DNA from: Oncomelania hupensis
Taxonomy: Eukaryota > Mollusca > Gastropoda > Littorinimorpha > Pomatiopsidae
Reading direction: 5' to 3'
NCBI GenBank assembly: GCA_036898135.1
Contig: JBAHVR010000302.1
Location: 512,001 to 576,000, forward strand
DNA: 64,000 nucleotides
Made by a program: the position numbers and the translations under genes. The notes under the pieces are model-generated. The model was not told the origin of the DNA. It saw only the letters and a program-made list of their open reading frames with translations, and did not search any database. Shown one piece after another: positions 22,374 to 33,003 of the stretch (positions are counted from its first letter, which is position 1; every line of letters starts with the position of its first letter).

Positions 22374-22549
22374 TGCTGATATGCATTCGGTCGTTTTACA
22401 ATAGAGACATCACGACTGGTTAACGGTACAACAGATGGTACAAGGGAACTGCAACAGAATGTGCTGATATATATTCGGTCGTTTTACAATAGGGACGTCA
22501 AGACTGCTTAACGGAACAAAAGATGGTACAGGGATACTGCAACGTTTGA
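22374..22549 (+). repeat. 88-bp tandem duplication spanning a splice acceptor
   Basis: Two diverged copies, 22374-22461 and 22462-22549, share TGCTGATAT..ATTCGGTCG, TTTTACAATAG.GAC and GGTACA.G.ACTGCAAC. Each contains the branch/pyrimidine region, the AATAG acceptor and the first 17 or so codons of the next SRCR exon. Only the second copy leads into an open exon. Confidence 0.85.
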
Positions 22550-22634
22550 ATGGTCAACTTTGGAAGGCGGTGTGTTCAGACGGATGGGATCCTCAAGACT
22601 CCGACGTTGCATGCAGAGAACTTGGCTTTCCCAC
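22493..22634 (+). CDS. SRCR domain exon, N-terminal half (domain 2)
   Basis: Acceptor TTTTACAATAG, donor CCCAC|GTAAGT. Two bases complete a glycine codon with the previous exon; 46 codons follow and two bases remain (phase 2). The domain opening is SRLLNGTKDGTG, then LWKAVCSDGWDP and DVACRELGFP, a textbook N-terminal SRCR half with both cysteines. Its start region is duplicated just upstream; using the upstream acceptor at 22405 would read into a stop within about 35 codons. The partner half is at 40379-40527, 17.7 kb away. Confidence 0.86.
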
Positions 22635-22767
22635 GTAAGTTTGTTAGTAAAAGCTGCTTTTAATAAGGGAAGTAAACATATGACCTTATATAGTCTGTAT
22701 CAAAAAATATATTTTTCGGAAACGATTGGCCCTGTGCGAGAGAAATTGTTAGAAATTGGTCCCATAC

Positions 22768-22985
22768 TGTGACGTATGTTGCTTTACTGATTTGAGTTCA
22801 CAATTACAATAATGTATAATTAGTTTGGAACAGTAATCACTTGGTATAGATATATATATATTTTGAATGTGTTGTGGAGAGGAATGCACTGGATTGAGAG
22901 ACAGCGAAGAGTAAAGACATATAATATACTTACCCTGTCTCACACGACTTTGCTTTATTGTATGAGAGAAAAGCAAAACGAAACA
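22768..22985 (+). repeat. 5' LTR of the outer gypsy element
   Basis: 218 bp, TGTGACG...GAAACA. It matches the split 3' LTR (32905-33003 plus 40185-40298) apart from a shorter TA run and a few substitutions. Confidence 0.88.
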
Positions 22986-23111
22986 TGGTGTCAGAAGTTT
23001 GAACTTAATATGCAGCGAGAAAAGAAGCCCCTGGCAGTACAGCAAGAAGTAGAAGTCATCGCATGAGGCAACCGAAGAAAGAAGAACATTTCTCTTCCTC
23101 CTAACCTTGAC

Positions 23112-23705
23112 GTGACGGGAGGAAGCCTGCAGAGCAGCTGGAGGAAGTTTAAGAGACTGTGGTATAGTTATGAGCTAATAACTGACCAATTAAGTGAAGA
23201 GCCCAAGTACCGAACAGCAGTATTTCTTTCCTGCATCGGGTCAGAAGCGTTGGACATCTTCGATGGTTTGCCGTTTGCCAACGATGACGAACGTGATGAC
23301 ATCGACGTGGTGCTGAGAAAATTCGAACAGTACTGTATGGGGTCCATCAACGAAACCTACGAAGCGTTCAAATTTCATCGCATACATCAGGCATCAGCAG
23401 AGACTATTGAAGAATTTGTTGCCGACTTGAGGCGACTGGTAAAGACGTGCAACTTTGGTGATCTAGAACATAGACTGTTGAGAGATCAAATCGTGTTGGG
23501 AGTCAAAGATGAAACTCTACGATCCAAGCTGCTGGAAGTCAGACAGCTGAAGTTATACAATTGCATCGACATGTGCAGAGCACACGAAATGAGCCAGAAG
23601 CAGACGATGAAGATGAAAATAGAAGAGGTGCAAGAAGTTCAGGCTTTCCGAAATAAGAAACCTGCTAAGAATACTAACAATAAAGGTGGAAACCGGCGTG
23701 AATAG
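23112..23705 (+). CDS. Gag of the outer gypsy element
   Basis: About 198 codons open between an upstream stop and TAG at 23703; the real initiator is unclear because the frame lacks an early ATG in this stretch and begins at a non-ATG codon. It reads as a Gag capsid: SWRKFKRLWYSYEL, CIGSEALDIFDGLPF, TYEAFKFHRIHQASAETIEE, FVADLRRLVKTCNF and LLRDQIVLGVKDETLR, all conserved blocks of Mag/K02A2.6-type Gag. The zinc knuckles follow after the stop in a continuing frame. Confidence 0.8.
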   Translation: MTGGSLQSSWRKFKRLWYSYELITDQLSEEPKYRTAVFLSCIGSEALDIFDGLPFANDDERDDIDVVLRKFEQYCMGSINETYEAFKFHRIHQASAETIEEFVADLRRLVKTCNFGDLEHRLLRDQIVLGVKDETLRSKLLEVRQLKLYNCIDMCRAHEMSQKQTMKMKIEEVQEVQAFRNKKPAKNTNNKGGNRRE

Positions 23706-24056
23706 ACAGTAATAAAATGCATGTACTGTGGGGGAAAGCACGAAAGAAGGAAAGAGAAGTGTCCAGCTTTTGGAAAAGATTGTAGCTCCTGTGGCGGCGA
23801 AAACCATTTTGCATCATGTTGCAGAAAGAAGAAGTACAGAAGATCGAGAGTTCAACAGATAGAAGATGACGACACAGAATACCAAGACACAGATGATGAA
23901 GAGGCAAATGAAGACCAAGTTCTACAAATCATCGCCAAGAAAGAAAGTAGAAACATCCATGCCAAGATGATGATAAAAAAGAAGACGGTAAAGCGTCTAC
24001 TTGACAGTTGGGCGACCACCAACGTGTGCTGCCTGAGAGAGTCTACAGGGACGTGA
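23706..24056 (+). pseudogene. Gag zinc knuckles and protease of the outer gypsy element
   Basis: Two CCHC knuckles are visible, CMYCGGKHERRKEKC and CSSCGGENHFASCC. Downstream the protease motif appears as LLDSWATTNVC: the invariant glycine of DSG is replaced by tryptophan, which should abolish activity. A stop separates it from Gag and another ends it at about 24054. Confidence 0.78.
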
Positions 24057-24167
24057 GAAATGTGCAGGAGACAAAGAAGAAGTTGGTCATGTTTAATGGG
24101 ACAGAAATAAAACCAATAGGAGAGATCATCTTACGAGTGAAGAATCCTAAGAACGACAAAAAGTAGA

Positions 24168-24880
24168 GTGAACTTTGTCATCACCAGAGCTGACTGCAAG
24201 CCAATGCTAGGGTTGAAAGCGGTACAGTACATGAAGCTATTGACAGTAAATGCAGAAAACATTGCAGCAGTGACTACAACCCAGGGTGAAGCACAGAGAG
24301 ACATGTTCGAGTACAGCGACGTGTTTGAAGGTGAAGGGACTCTAGAAGGTCAGCTACATCTAGAAACTGACTCAACTGTCACTCCAGTGAAGATGCCGTG
24401 CAGAAAATGGCCGATAGCAATAAGAAAAAAAGTGAAAGAGGAACTGAAGAGACTGGAGAAGATGAATATTGTAGAGCCAGTCACCACGCCCACAGACTGG
24501 ATCAGCAGGTTGGGCGTAACAATGAAGCCTACCGGCAAGGTGCGACTATGTATCGACCCTAAGCCACTGAACAAGGCGTTGAAGAGAAATGACTATCCTA
24601 TGCCAACTATAGACGACGTCCTTGCTCTATTGAAGGGAGCCAAATTCTTCACTCACCTTGATGCCAAAACCGGGTTCTGGCACGTGGAACTAGACGACGC
24701 GAGCAGCTTCCTCACCACGTTTGAAACACCGTTTGGCAAGTATCGATGGAAGAGAATGCTATTCGGGATCTCACCAGCTCCGGAACAATTCCAGAGAAGA
24801 ATAGATGCAGCTTTGGCAGGGTTGCCAGGCGTCGTAGCAGTGCATGACGACATCGTCGTCTACGGGACAGTGCTGGTCTA
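24168..24880 (+). pseudogene. Reverse transcriptase, N-terminal and palm, truncated
   Basis: Reads VKMPCRKWPIAIRKKVKEEL, LGVTMKPTGKVRLCIDPKPL, DYPMPTIDDVLALLKGAKFF, THLDAKTGFWHVELD and LFGISPAPEQFQRR, classic gypsy RT blocks, up to the catalytic HDDIVVYG (normally YxDD). Immediately after it the sequence turns into an inverted copy of the element's own 3' end, so RT thumb, RNase H and most of integrase are gone. Confidence 0.82.
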
Positions 24881-25715
24881 CTGGTTGCTCTGATTTTCTG
24901 ATCTCATGGTCCCTTCTTTCTTCTGGTACCAATACTACTACTTCTGTCGCAGGTCTCTTGTTGGTTTGTGCGCTAGAGTCATTACTGCTGTTCTTCCTCT
25001 CTTCCCTTTCTCGCACTTCTAGAGTTGAGAAACATGCCCACAGAGAATATGAACAGCTCGCCGGCCCAACGACTGTTTGGCAGAAGAACAAGAACTCAGG
25101 TTCCGATATTAAAGTCCTTACTGACGCCAGCGCTAGTTCCAGTAAGTCAACAACTACATGACGGGCAGAAGAAGCAAGCTGACTACTACAACAGAGATGT
25201 CAAAGAGCTATCAGAACTAAAACCTGGTCAGATGGTTAAATTTCAACCCCCAGGATCCAGGAGGTGGATCAGTGCTAGAGTAGACAAACAGAAAGACATC
25301 CGATCATACAACATCCGAACAGAGGACGGACGCCGGTTCAGAAGAAATCGTCGACCGCTTCGTGAAACGGCAGAAACAGAGAACAGGTCCAGGACAGAGT
25401 GGTACCATCAACCATGGCCACAGCAGCACGAAAATCAGCAAAAGGAGCCGAACGCAGCACCGTCGCAAAATCCAGAGCGCTCAGTACAAACCAGAAGTCA
25501 GACAGCAGTAACTGCCCAGAAAGCGCAGAAAGAAAGAGGGACGCAAAACCATTCCGAAGACAGGGCAAGGGAAGAGAGGAAGATCAGCAGTAATGACTCT
25601 AGCGCACAAACCAACAAGAGACCTGCGACAGAAGTAGTAGTATTAGTACCAGAAGAAAGAAGGAATCATGAGATCAGAAAATCAGAGCAACCAGTAGACC
25701 AGCACTGTCCTGTAC
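24861..25715. repeat. Inverted duplication inside the outer gypsy element
   Basis: 24861-25008 is the reverse complement of about 25567-25715 with a handful of mismatches. The right arm is in native orientation (it encodes SSNDSSAQTNKRPATEVVV in the tail of the integrase frame); the left arm is the displaced copy, joined directly behind the RT catalytic motif. Confidence 0.85.
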
Positions 25716-25798
25716 AAAATGACTGTACAACTTCCCACTATCATACACGATCAGGAAGACAAGTGAAGAAGCCAGATTATCATGCAGATAAGGAATAA
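25025..25798 (+). pseudogene. Integrase C-terminal region of the outer gypsy element
   Basis: Open for 257 codons but only the end of a polyprotein: NMNSSPAQRLFGRRTRTQVP, then QADYYNRDVKELSELKPGQM, VKFQPPGSRRW, SYNIRTEDGRRFRRNRR. These are the C-terminal blocks of K02A2.6-type integrases. The rest is a hydrophilic tail. The catalytic core is missing. The last codons (HADKE) lie beyond the LINE insertion point at 25780 and belong to inserted sequence. Confidence 0.78.
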
Positions 25799-26904
25799 TA
25801 AGGGGTAATGACTCATGTTCATGATGATGATGGCTTTTCCTCCTTCAAACAATGTGTATCAAGAAGTATAAATGTAGTATAATGAAATGCTTGAGAACGA
25901 CTAGAAATATGAATATTGCTCTAATCTTCCTTGACCTTTAGATGTTATAAATACTGTACTACAAGAAAGGTTTACCTTCCAGTTTTCTCTTCGCTTGTTA
26001 GGATTGATGTGGCTAATATACAAATTTGGGATAATAATTTTGATGCTGACAATTGTGACAATATTTTGCTGTTTACATTCTGTTTCTTTGAACATGATGT
26101 TATTCTTAACGACAAACAGTTGCTTCGTTGAAATTGTAGCTTTGTTGTTGCTCTTGAAACATGCATGTGCGCGTGCGAAAGCGTAATGATTAGCTAAAAA
26201 GTTCAAAGATCAATTACTGCCCTTTTCGCCCCTTGAAGAATGTAAATGTTGTAATCTGAGTCTATAACTGATACAGATTTTGTCTTTAAATGTAACATTA
26301 AGCAGCAATCTTGTGATAACGCCTTACAGGTACATCACCTCTCTCTCATTGAAATTGTAATGGTAAAGAGATGTGACAATAACCAAATGTTTATCTTCTG
26401 TCAGAATTGGCCGACGGGTGTTTGGCACCTTGGGGCGGGCAGGTGGGGCCCTTTTTACCTCCTTGATACTTTCGCTTTTCGCTTCAAGGAGGTGAATGTC
26501 GGGGCCGCCCGCGTGCACTTGCCTTACAACCTAGGCTTATACTCGGACACTTGCTTTGTCCCGTTGGGCAGTTTAGGGGAGGGGAGCCTACATTGTACCG
26601 TTAGACTTGTGCAGAAACGCAAAGCGAGTACGGGGTTAGCTTGAACTGAAGAAATGCCGCTTTTGGTGTACGTAACATGCACCGTTATTGTTCAATTGGG
26701 CAAAAATAGACAAAAGGGGGGGAAGATGGCGATGCATGGACTTAAAATACTTATTTTATACATTTCAGTTTCACTGTCGATAGACGATGTTTACAGGACT
26801 GATGTTGTAAACTTTGTTCGTTACTTATAAGTCTAGTTTTGTTATGCCTGCAGTGAGTGCAGCCGTTCACGATATCCATGACTGTAGATATTTTCCGTTT
26901 TTGT

Positions 26905-27050
<146 letters not shown>

Positions 27051-27316
27051 CTCTTTCTCTTTCTTTTCCCCCTCCCTCTCCCTCCCTCTCTTTCTCTCTC
27101 TCCCTCCCTCCCCCCTCCCGTCCCCTCCTTCCCCGGGGTTGGCGATATTACAGATTTAGAAAACCATGTACGAATGGCGAAGCCAATTATGTGTGTCTAT
27201 TTATACCTGATTTGTTTTCAAGCATGTGTTGCTTTGTTGTTTATAAATGCCTGTCAATGATGGAACGTGTACGCTACGTTGCCTCCTGTATTATTTACTG
27301 TATTGATAGTATGTAT

Positions 27317-27436
<120 letters not shown>

Positions 27437-27601
27437 ACTATACAACTGAGAGTTTGATGGGAGGAAAAGCTCACACAATGCCTGATGTTTTTTTGATTTT
27501 TTTTCTTTCCTTAGTCGGTATGAACATTGTTCAAGTTTATGTATAAATACCATTATCGGAATGTTTCTTTTGATATCATCAATATATTTTGAACACACGT
27601 A

Positions 27602-27924
27602 ATGGCTAGAAACGAAGAACTCAGAATTGTAACTTTGAACGTTAATGGTCTTGGAGACTTTCGAAAACGTAAAACGTGTTCGACTTTTTAAGGAATCAGG
27701 CTTGCAATATTGTTTTTTCTCCAGGAAACACATTGGAAAACTGACCAAGAGAATTTTATAAGGTCCCAGTGGGGGTTTGAGTGCGTGGTTGCAGGCAACA
27801 GTAGCGATAGTCGAGGCGTTGCTATCATGTTTAAAAATAACTTTCAATATAAACTTCATGCTGTTAAGAAAGACAATGAAGGTAGATATATGCTACTGGA
27901 CATTGAATGTTTGAATAAGCGTAT
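27602..27924 (+). pseudogene. Tx1-like ORF2, start of the endonuclease
   Basis: Begins at ATG 27602 ([19 protein letters not shown], the endonuclease entry strand), with a frameshift at about 27670-27690, then [20 protein letters not shown] and [16 protein letters not shown] is the characteristic metal-binding segment. The frame is interrupted at 27924 by the Harbinger-derived insertion and resumes at 28697 as MTVANVYAPS. Confidence 0.8.
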
Positions 27925-28693
27925 AGCCCTAGCTTAACTGGGCGAGACAAACCGAACCTTGTCTCGGCGAACCAAAGGTCAAAATTGCGGTTTTATTCTT
28001 AATTGGGTCTTCCCGAGACCAGCCGAGACGAGACAGGAGATCGGGCGTCACGGCGAGCTCTCTCGTTTCTGAACTGGGTCTATTTTTAGCTGCGTCGAAA
28101 CTGACATACCGTGACAAAGTTACGTTAGCAACAATGGCGGCCTTCGATCGTGAATTGAAAACTGCAGATTTTGGCGTTGTTCTAGCGCTGTATGTCATAA
28201 GCGAGAACGAAGGGGCAGCAGAAAGAGAAAGAAAGCAAAAGGCAACAATGCCCTATGTGTTGCAAAGGCACCAGCAAGGTGCATTTCATGCACTGGTGCA
28301 AGAGTTGGCTGAACAGGTCAATGGCTATTCAATGATTTATAATTTTTACTGATTCAGTATTTTCACTGTTCTCTAGTCTAAATTAAGTTTGGATTTGGTG
28401 CACCTACTTCTTTTAAGTGTTGTAGTATTTCTTTAGATCAGTTGTCATTGACATTGATAGATTTTTCAGCAAATCAAAATAGTGTCTCGGGCAGGTTTGC
28501 TGCGCACGAACGGCAAGACGAAAGGCCGGCCCGCGACACGGCGAGACACGTCTCGATGTTCTCGCCGATCCCGTCTCGGATTGCTCGCCGAGCCTAGTTA
28601 AGGGCAAGGATGGTTCGGGTGTCTCGCCGAGACTGTCTCGGGTGTCTCGCCGAGACAAGGTTCGGGTTTGTCTCGGCCAGTTAAGCTAGGGCT
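27925..28693. mobile_element. Harbinger-derived non-autonomous DNA element
   Basis: 769 bp with terminal inverted repeats: AGCCCTAGCTTAACTGG at the left matches CCAGTTAAGCTAGGGCT at the right, and pairing continues through CGAGACAAACC.GAACCTTGTCTCGGCGA. TAT occurs on both sides (27922-27924 and 28694-28696); removing the element plus one TAT restores the LINE frame. Subterminal regions carry many GTCTCG/CGAGAC words. A short ORF inside resembles a Harbinger transposase N-terminus. Confidence 0.8.
28134..28352 (+). pseudogene. N-terminal fragment of a Harbinger-type transposase
   Basis: 72 codons from ATG (context CAACAATGG). The segment MPYVLQRHQQGAFHALVQEL resembles the conserved N-terminal block of Harbinger nucleases (basic residue, then GA(F/Y)H.L..EL), after which the frame ends at TGA in what should continue as a DDE nuclease. 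No catalytic residues are present, so it is a relic or an internal-deletion product. Assignment rests on one motif plus the TIR setting. Confidence 0.5.
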
Positions 28694-30036
28694 TATGACT
28701 GTCGCTAATGTGTATGCGCCAAGTAGCGGAGATAATCCGGCATTTTTCACTAATTTGTTCTTGGAGATTGCTTTGATGGATAACAGCACTATGGTTGTTG
28801 GAGGCGACTGGAACCTTGCGCTTGACCCCTCACTGGACACTAACCAGCCCACTAGGATCTATAGGCCAAGAAGTAGACAGGTGGTCAAAAATTGTATGCA
28901 GGATTATGATTTAATTGATATTTTTAGAGTACTTAATCCGGATAAAAGAAAGTATTATTGGAAGAGATTTAATAGCAGCGTGCAACGTAGTAGAATTGAT
29001 TGGTTTTTAGTGAGCTCCGACCTTGGACCTTGTGTTGGCAGTAGTGATATTGCTCCAGGATATTTATCAGATCACTCAATAGTTTATTTTGGGTTAAAAA
29101 CGGAGATTTCAGGTAAAGCCAGGGCATACTGGAAATTCAATAATTCTCTTTTGCGTGATAAAACTTTTGTAGATCTTGTGAAGTCCACTAATTTGGAACT
29201 TAAGAAACAATATGCCGTTCTTGTTTATGACCGAGACAATATACATCTTATTGACGACGACGACATAATCTTTATGATCGACGATCAGTTATTTTTCGAA
29301 ATGATTTTACTTGAGTTGCGTGGTAAATGTATCTCATACTCGGTTCGTAAGAAAAAAGAAGAGTCTCGAGTAGAGGCAGAACTTTTGGACGAAATAAAAG
29401 ATTTAGAGGCTAATCTTTCTGACACAAACATACACATCCTGGAAGAAAAAAGACAGTCTTTGTACACACTGCGTAAAAAGAAAATAGACGGTATGATTAT
29501 ACGTTCGCGTATGAAGTGGAGATATGAAGGAGAACGGAATAGTAAATACTTTTATAATGTAGAAAAAAGGAATTATGTAAAGAAATCTATGGCATTTGTA
29601 CAGAAAGAGGACGGTAGTATTGTTCATGATGGGGAGGAGTTAGTGAAAGAAACAAAGGTTTTTTATGAATGTTTGTACACTGCTAGAGCAGATGATGCTA
29701 GTGATCATACTATCGATGACCTTAATCTCCCCAAGCTTACGGAAGAGAAGAAGAATAGCATTGAAGGACGCATTACTCATGATGAGGCCTTGTACACTTT
29801 AAAGAATATGAAGAACGACAAGAGTCCAGGGTCGGATGGCTACACTGCAGAGTTCTTTAAGTTTTTCTTTGTTGATTTAGGTAAGCTATTAGTTAGGTCT
29901 GTAAATAGGGGCTTTGAAAAAGGAGAAATGTCAATAACGCATAGGGAGGGGGTAATAACTTGTATTCCAAAAGAGGGAAGAGATAAAAGATTTTTAAAAA
30001 AACTGGAGGCCTATAACTTTGTTGAATACGGTTTAT
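28694..30036 (+). pseudogene. Tx1-like ORF2, endonuclease end and RT beginning
   Basis: Reads VANVYAPSSGDNPAFF, GGDWNLALDPSLD, RRIDW-type block RSRIDWFLVS and LSDHSIVYFGL (endonuclease catalytic histidine), followed by the linker and the RT entry block LKNMKNDKSPGSDGYTAEFF. A one-base shift near 30015 moves the RT to the frame at 30019. Confidence 0.85.
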
Positions 30037-31767
30037 AAGATAGCATCTGCGTGTATAGCGAATAGGCTTAAACCAGTGCTTCCTGACATAATCAATGAAA
30101 ACCAAACAGGATTTCTTAAAGGGAGGTACATTGGGGAAAATATTAGATTACTGTATGATACCATGTTGTTCTTGGAGAGGGATAGTAGAGCGGGATTGCT
30201 CCTTATGATTGACTTCAAAAAAGCATTTGATTCTATCTCGTGGTCGTTCCTAGATAACTGTCTTAAAGCGTTTAATTTTGGTATAGACATACAAAAGTGG
30301 GTGAGGGCGTTTTATGCTAACATCAAGTCGTGTGTTTCAGTGAACGGGCAGCTGTCTCAGTGGTTTAATGTAAGTCGGGGAACACGTCAGGGAGATCCCT
30401 TATCTTGTTATTTATACCTTATTTGTGCATAGGTATTAGCTCAAATGATTCTTCAGAATAAGGACGTTAAAGGAATAAAGATAGGAGAAAAGGAAACCGT
30501 TATTTCTCAATTTGCAGACGACACAACTTTCTTCTTAGATGGCACTAGAGAGTCCTTCCAGGCTTGTGTTGACACTCTGAAAACGTTTGCTTGTATCTCT
30601 GGTCTTAATATAAACTATGATAAGTCCGCTGTTGTGTGGATAGGCTCGGCTAAAAACTCAAACGCGAGATACATGACTGAAATTAATTTTGTCTGGAATC
30701 CTCTTGTGTTTAAGGTATTAGGGATTGTTTTTTCAGTTAATATAAAAAATATTGTAAGATTAAATTTTGAAACCAAGTTAACAGAAATTGAAAGAATTAT
30801 TGCGATATGGTCAAAAAGAAATTTAACTCCGTTTGGTAAGATTGCTGTAATAAAAAGTCAAATACTCTCAAAATTAACATATTTATTTACTAATATTCCA
30901 GACCCAAGCGAAAGTTTTTTAAGTGAACTAGCAAAGCTGTTATATTCTTTTCTGTGGAACGGTAAAACAGATAAAATAAAAAGGAAAATTGCGAGTCAAG
31001 CGTACGAGAGTGGTGGTTTGAAAATGACAGATGTAAGAGCTTTCCTGTGTGCCCTAAAAGTTTCTTGGCTTAAAAAAATTTTGCTCTCGGAGGGGAAAAT
31101 AAGTCACATTTTGCTTATGCAATGTCCATTGTTGAAACATTGTCTTCATTTTGGTAGTAATTTTTTTGAAGTTGCGATACAACATATAAAAAATCCTTTT
31201 TGGAGGGATGTTTTCAAACATTGTAAAAATGTTGTGATAAAATGTGTTACTGTCACAGAAAGGGATTTTGTTAATGAACCATTGTTTTTTAACATAAACA
31301 TTCGTAGAGAAAGTAAAACAGTGTTTCTACAAAATTGGCTTGTTGCAGGAGTGACACAAGTCGGTCATCTCTTATTGTTAAATAGATTTATGACACACGA
31401 AGAATTTATCACAAAATACAATAGTGAGTGTAACTTTTTACTGTATCAAGGTGTGGTTCATGCAGTGAAAGAATACCAGCGTAAGATGAATTTTACAGAC
31501 TTAGAAAATGTTGTAACGTCTAAGCCAGTGTGGTGGAACACTTGTGTAAAGGGTGTGAAGTCTGTTTATTCTTGTATTATTAGTAACACTGAAATACCAA
31601 AAAGTATTGATAAATGGAGCAGATTTTTTGATACTGAGATAAATGTCAAGAAATTGTTTCATAAACTTAAAAAGACAACAAACGATACCACACTACGTTG
31701 GTTTCAGTATACAATCCTTTACAGGATTCTGCCGACAGGAAGATTTTTATATATGCGTAAGCTATAG
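30019..31767 (+). pseudogene. Tx1-like ORF2, reverse transcriptase core
   Basis: Palm blocks NQTGFLKGRYIGENIRL, LLMIDFKKAFDSISWSFL and SRGTRQGDPLSCYLYLICA are followed by one in-frame TAG (30430-30432), after which the same frame continues VLAQMILQNKDV and the catalytic QFADDTTFFLDG, then thumb and connection regions to 31765. Only one nonsense codon interrupts the RT, so decay is mild. Confidence 0.86.
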
Positions 31768-32150
31768 TTGATTGTCCAGTGTGTTGTTTTTGTAACAGTG
31801 CTGAAGAAACACTGCCACATCTTTTTTGGGAATGTAACATAATAAGAGATTTTTGGTTTGATGTACAAGTGTGGCTGCAGTCAAAGTTTCAGCATTGTAG
31901 TAATGTACGATTCGACTTGGAATTGGTCATCTTCGGCTGTAAGGATCATTTGTACACTGATAGAATATTTGATCTGATTTTGCTCCTTGCCAAGTACCAC
32001 ATTTTCGTTTGTAAACTTAAGGGCACAAAGCCAAATATCAATGTATTGAAGAGTATTGTAAAAGATTCGTATGTTGTTGATAAATATTATTCTAATGTTA
32101 ATGGTGGACGCTGGATTGACGACTGGCAACAATATGCTCCATATCTGTAA
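31768..32150 (+). pseudogene. Tx1-like ORF2, C-terminal cysteine/histidine region
   Basis: After a frameshift the C-terminal domain reads CCFCNSAEETLPHLFWEC, the CCHC-like motif at the end of L1/Tx1 ORF2 proteins, and ends at TAA 32148-32150. Confidence 0.82.
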
Positions 32151-32904
32151 ACCCTTTTTAATATTATCATTAATATTAGTATATTTTATGCAAGATACCG
32201 GAAATTGTAATAGAATTTGCCAACCCAACCCACCCCTTCTCCGGGCCTCTCTTACCCCCTGTCTCATTCGTTTAACCCTTTTTGATTTCTTTCTACTTAG
32301 CATCTGTCTCTTTGTGTGTGTGTGTGTGCGTGTGTGTGTACGCGTGCATGCGTGTACAAGTGTATATATGCATACTATATTATAAAAAAAAAACTAAAAA
32401 GAGACCACCATTGTTGATGGTACTTTCTGTGTTAACTATACAATGACTGTACTACGAATGTAGACAAACTACATTTGTGGAAAATATTAAGTTTTTTGAT
32501 CGCCGTTACTATGCATAAGATATGTGGATTTACTGTGCATTGTGTGGTTTAATGAAAAGAAGGATCAGCGTGCTCTCCCTAAGAAAAAAAAAGAAAAAAG
32601 AAGCCAGATTATTTAAGTTACGGACATTCCAAATGAACACACTAAATGATGATGACTTTGCTGAAAAGATTTAGGGCTGTAGGAATAGGAATTCGTAACG
32701 GACAAGGACAATGATAATAGTCTTTTGTGTGGATGCGTATGGATTAAAAAGATGTGAATGACGTGCAAATCAGCAACCAGTATACAGTAAACAACTTTAA
32801 GTGAGGAACTATTTAAGATAACATAAGATATTTAAGTTATGAGCTATTTAAGATAACATTGGCTTATTATGCTTTAATATTTTGTGCATGTAAAGAAAGG
32901 GAGA
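32151..32904. other. LINE 3' UTR, then end of the outer gypsy interior
   Basis: 32151-32597 is the LINE 3' UTR, with a (TG)n run at 32318-32340 and the A-rich tail. 32613-32904 is the remaining gypsy interior up to its polypurine tract; a direct repeat AGATATTTAAGTTATGAGC / GAGCTATTTAAGATAACAT lies at about 32825-32860. Confidence 0.6.
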
Positions 32905-33003
32905 TGTGACGTATGTTGCTTTACTGATTTGAATTCACAATTACAGTAATGTATAATTAGTTTGTAACAGTAATCACTTGGTATAGATATATATCTTGAA
33001 TGT

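Noticed and set aside
26360..26644. Candidate ORF1 of the Tx1-like LINE
   Set aside because: No coiled coil, RRM or zinc knuckle, and no start context; left as 5' region.
28134..28352. Host gene inside the LINE
   Set aside because: It lies entirely between matching TIRs and resembles a transposase N-terminus, so it is part of the inserted DNA element.
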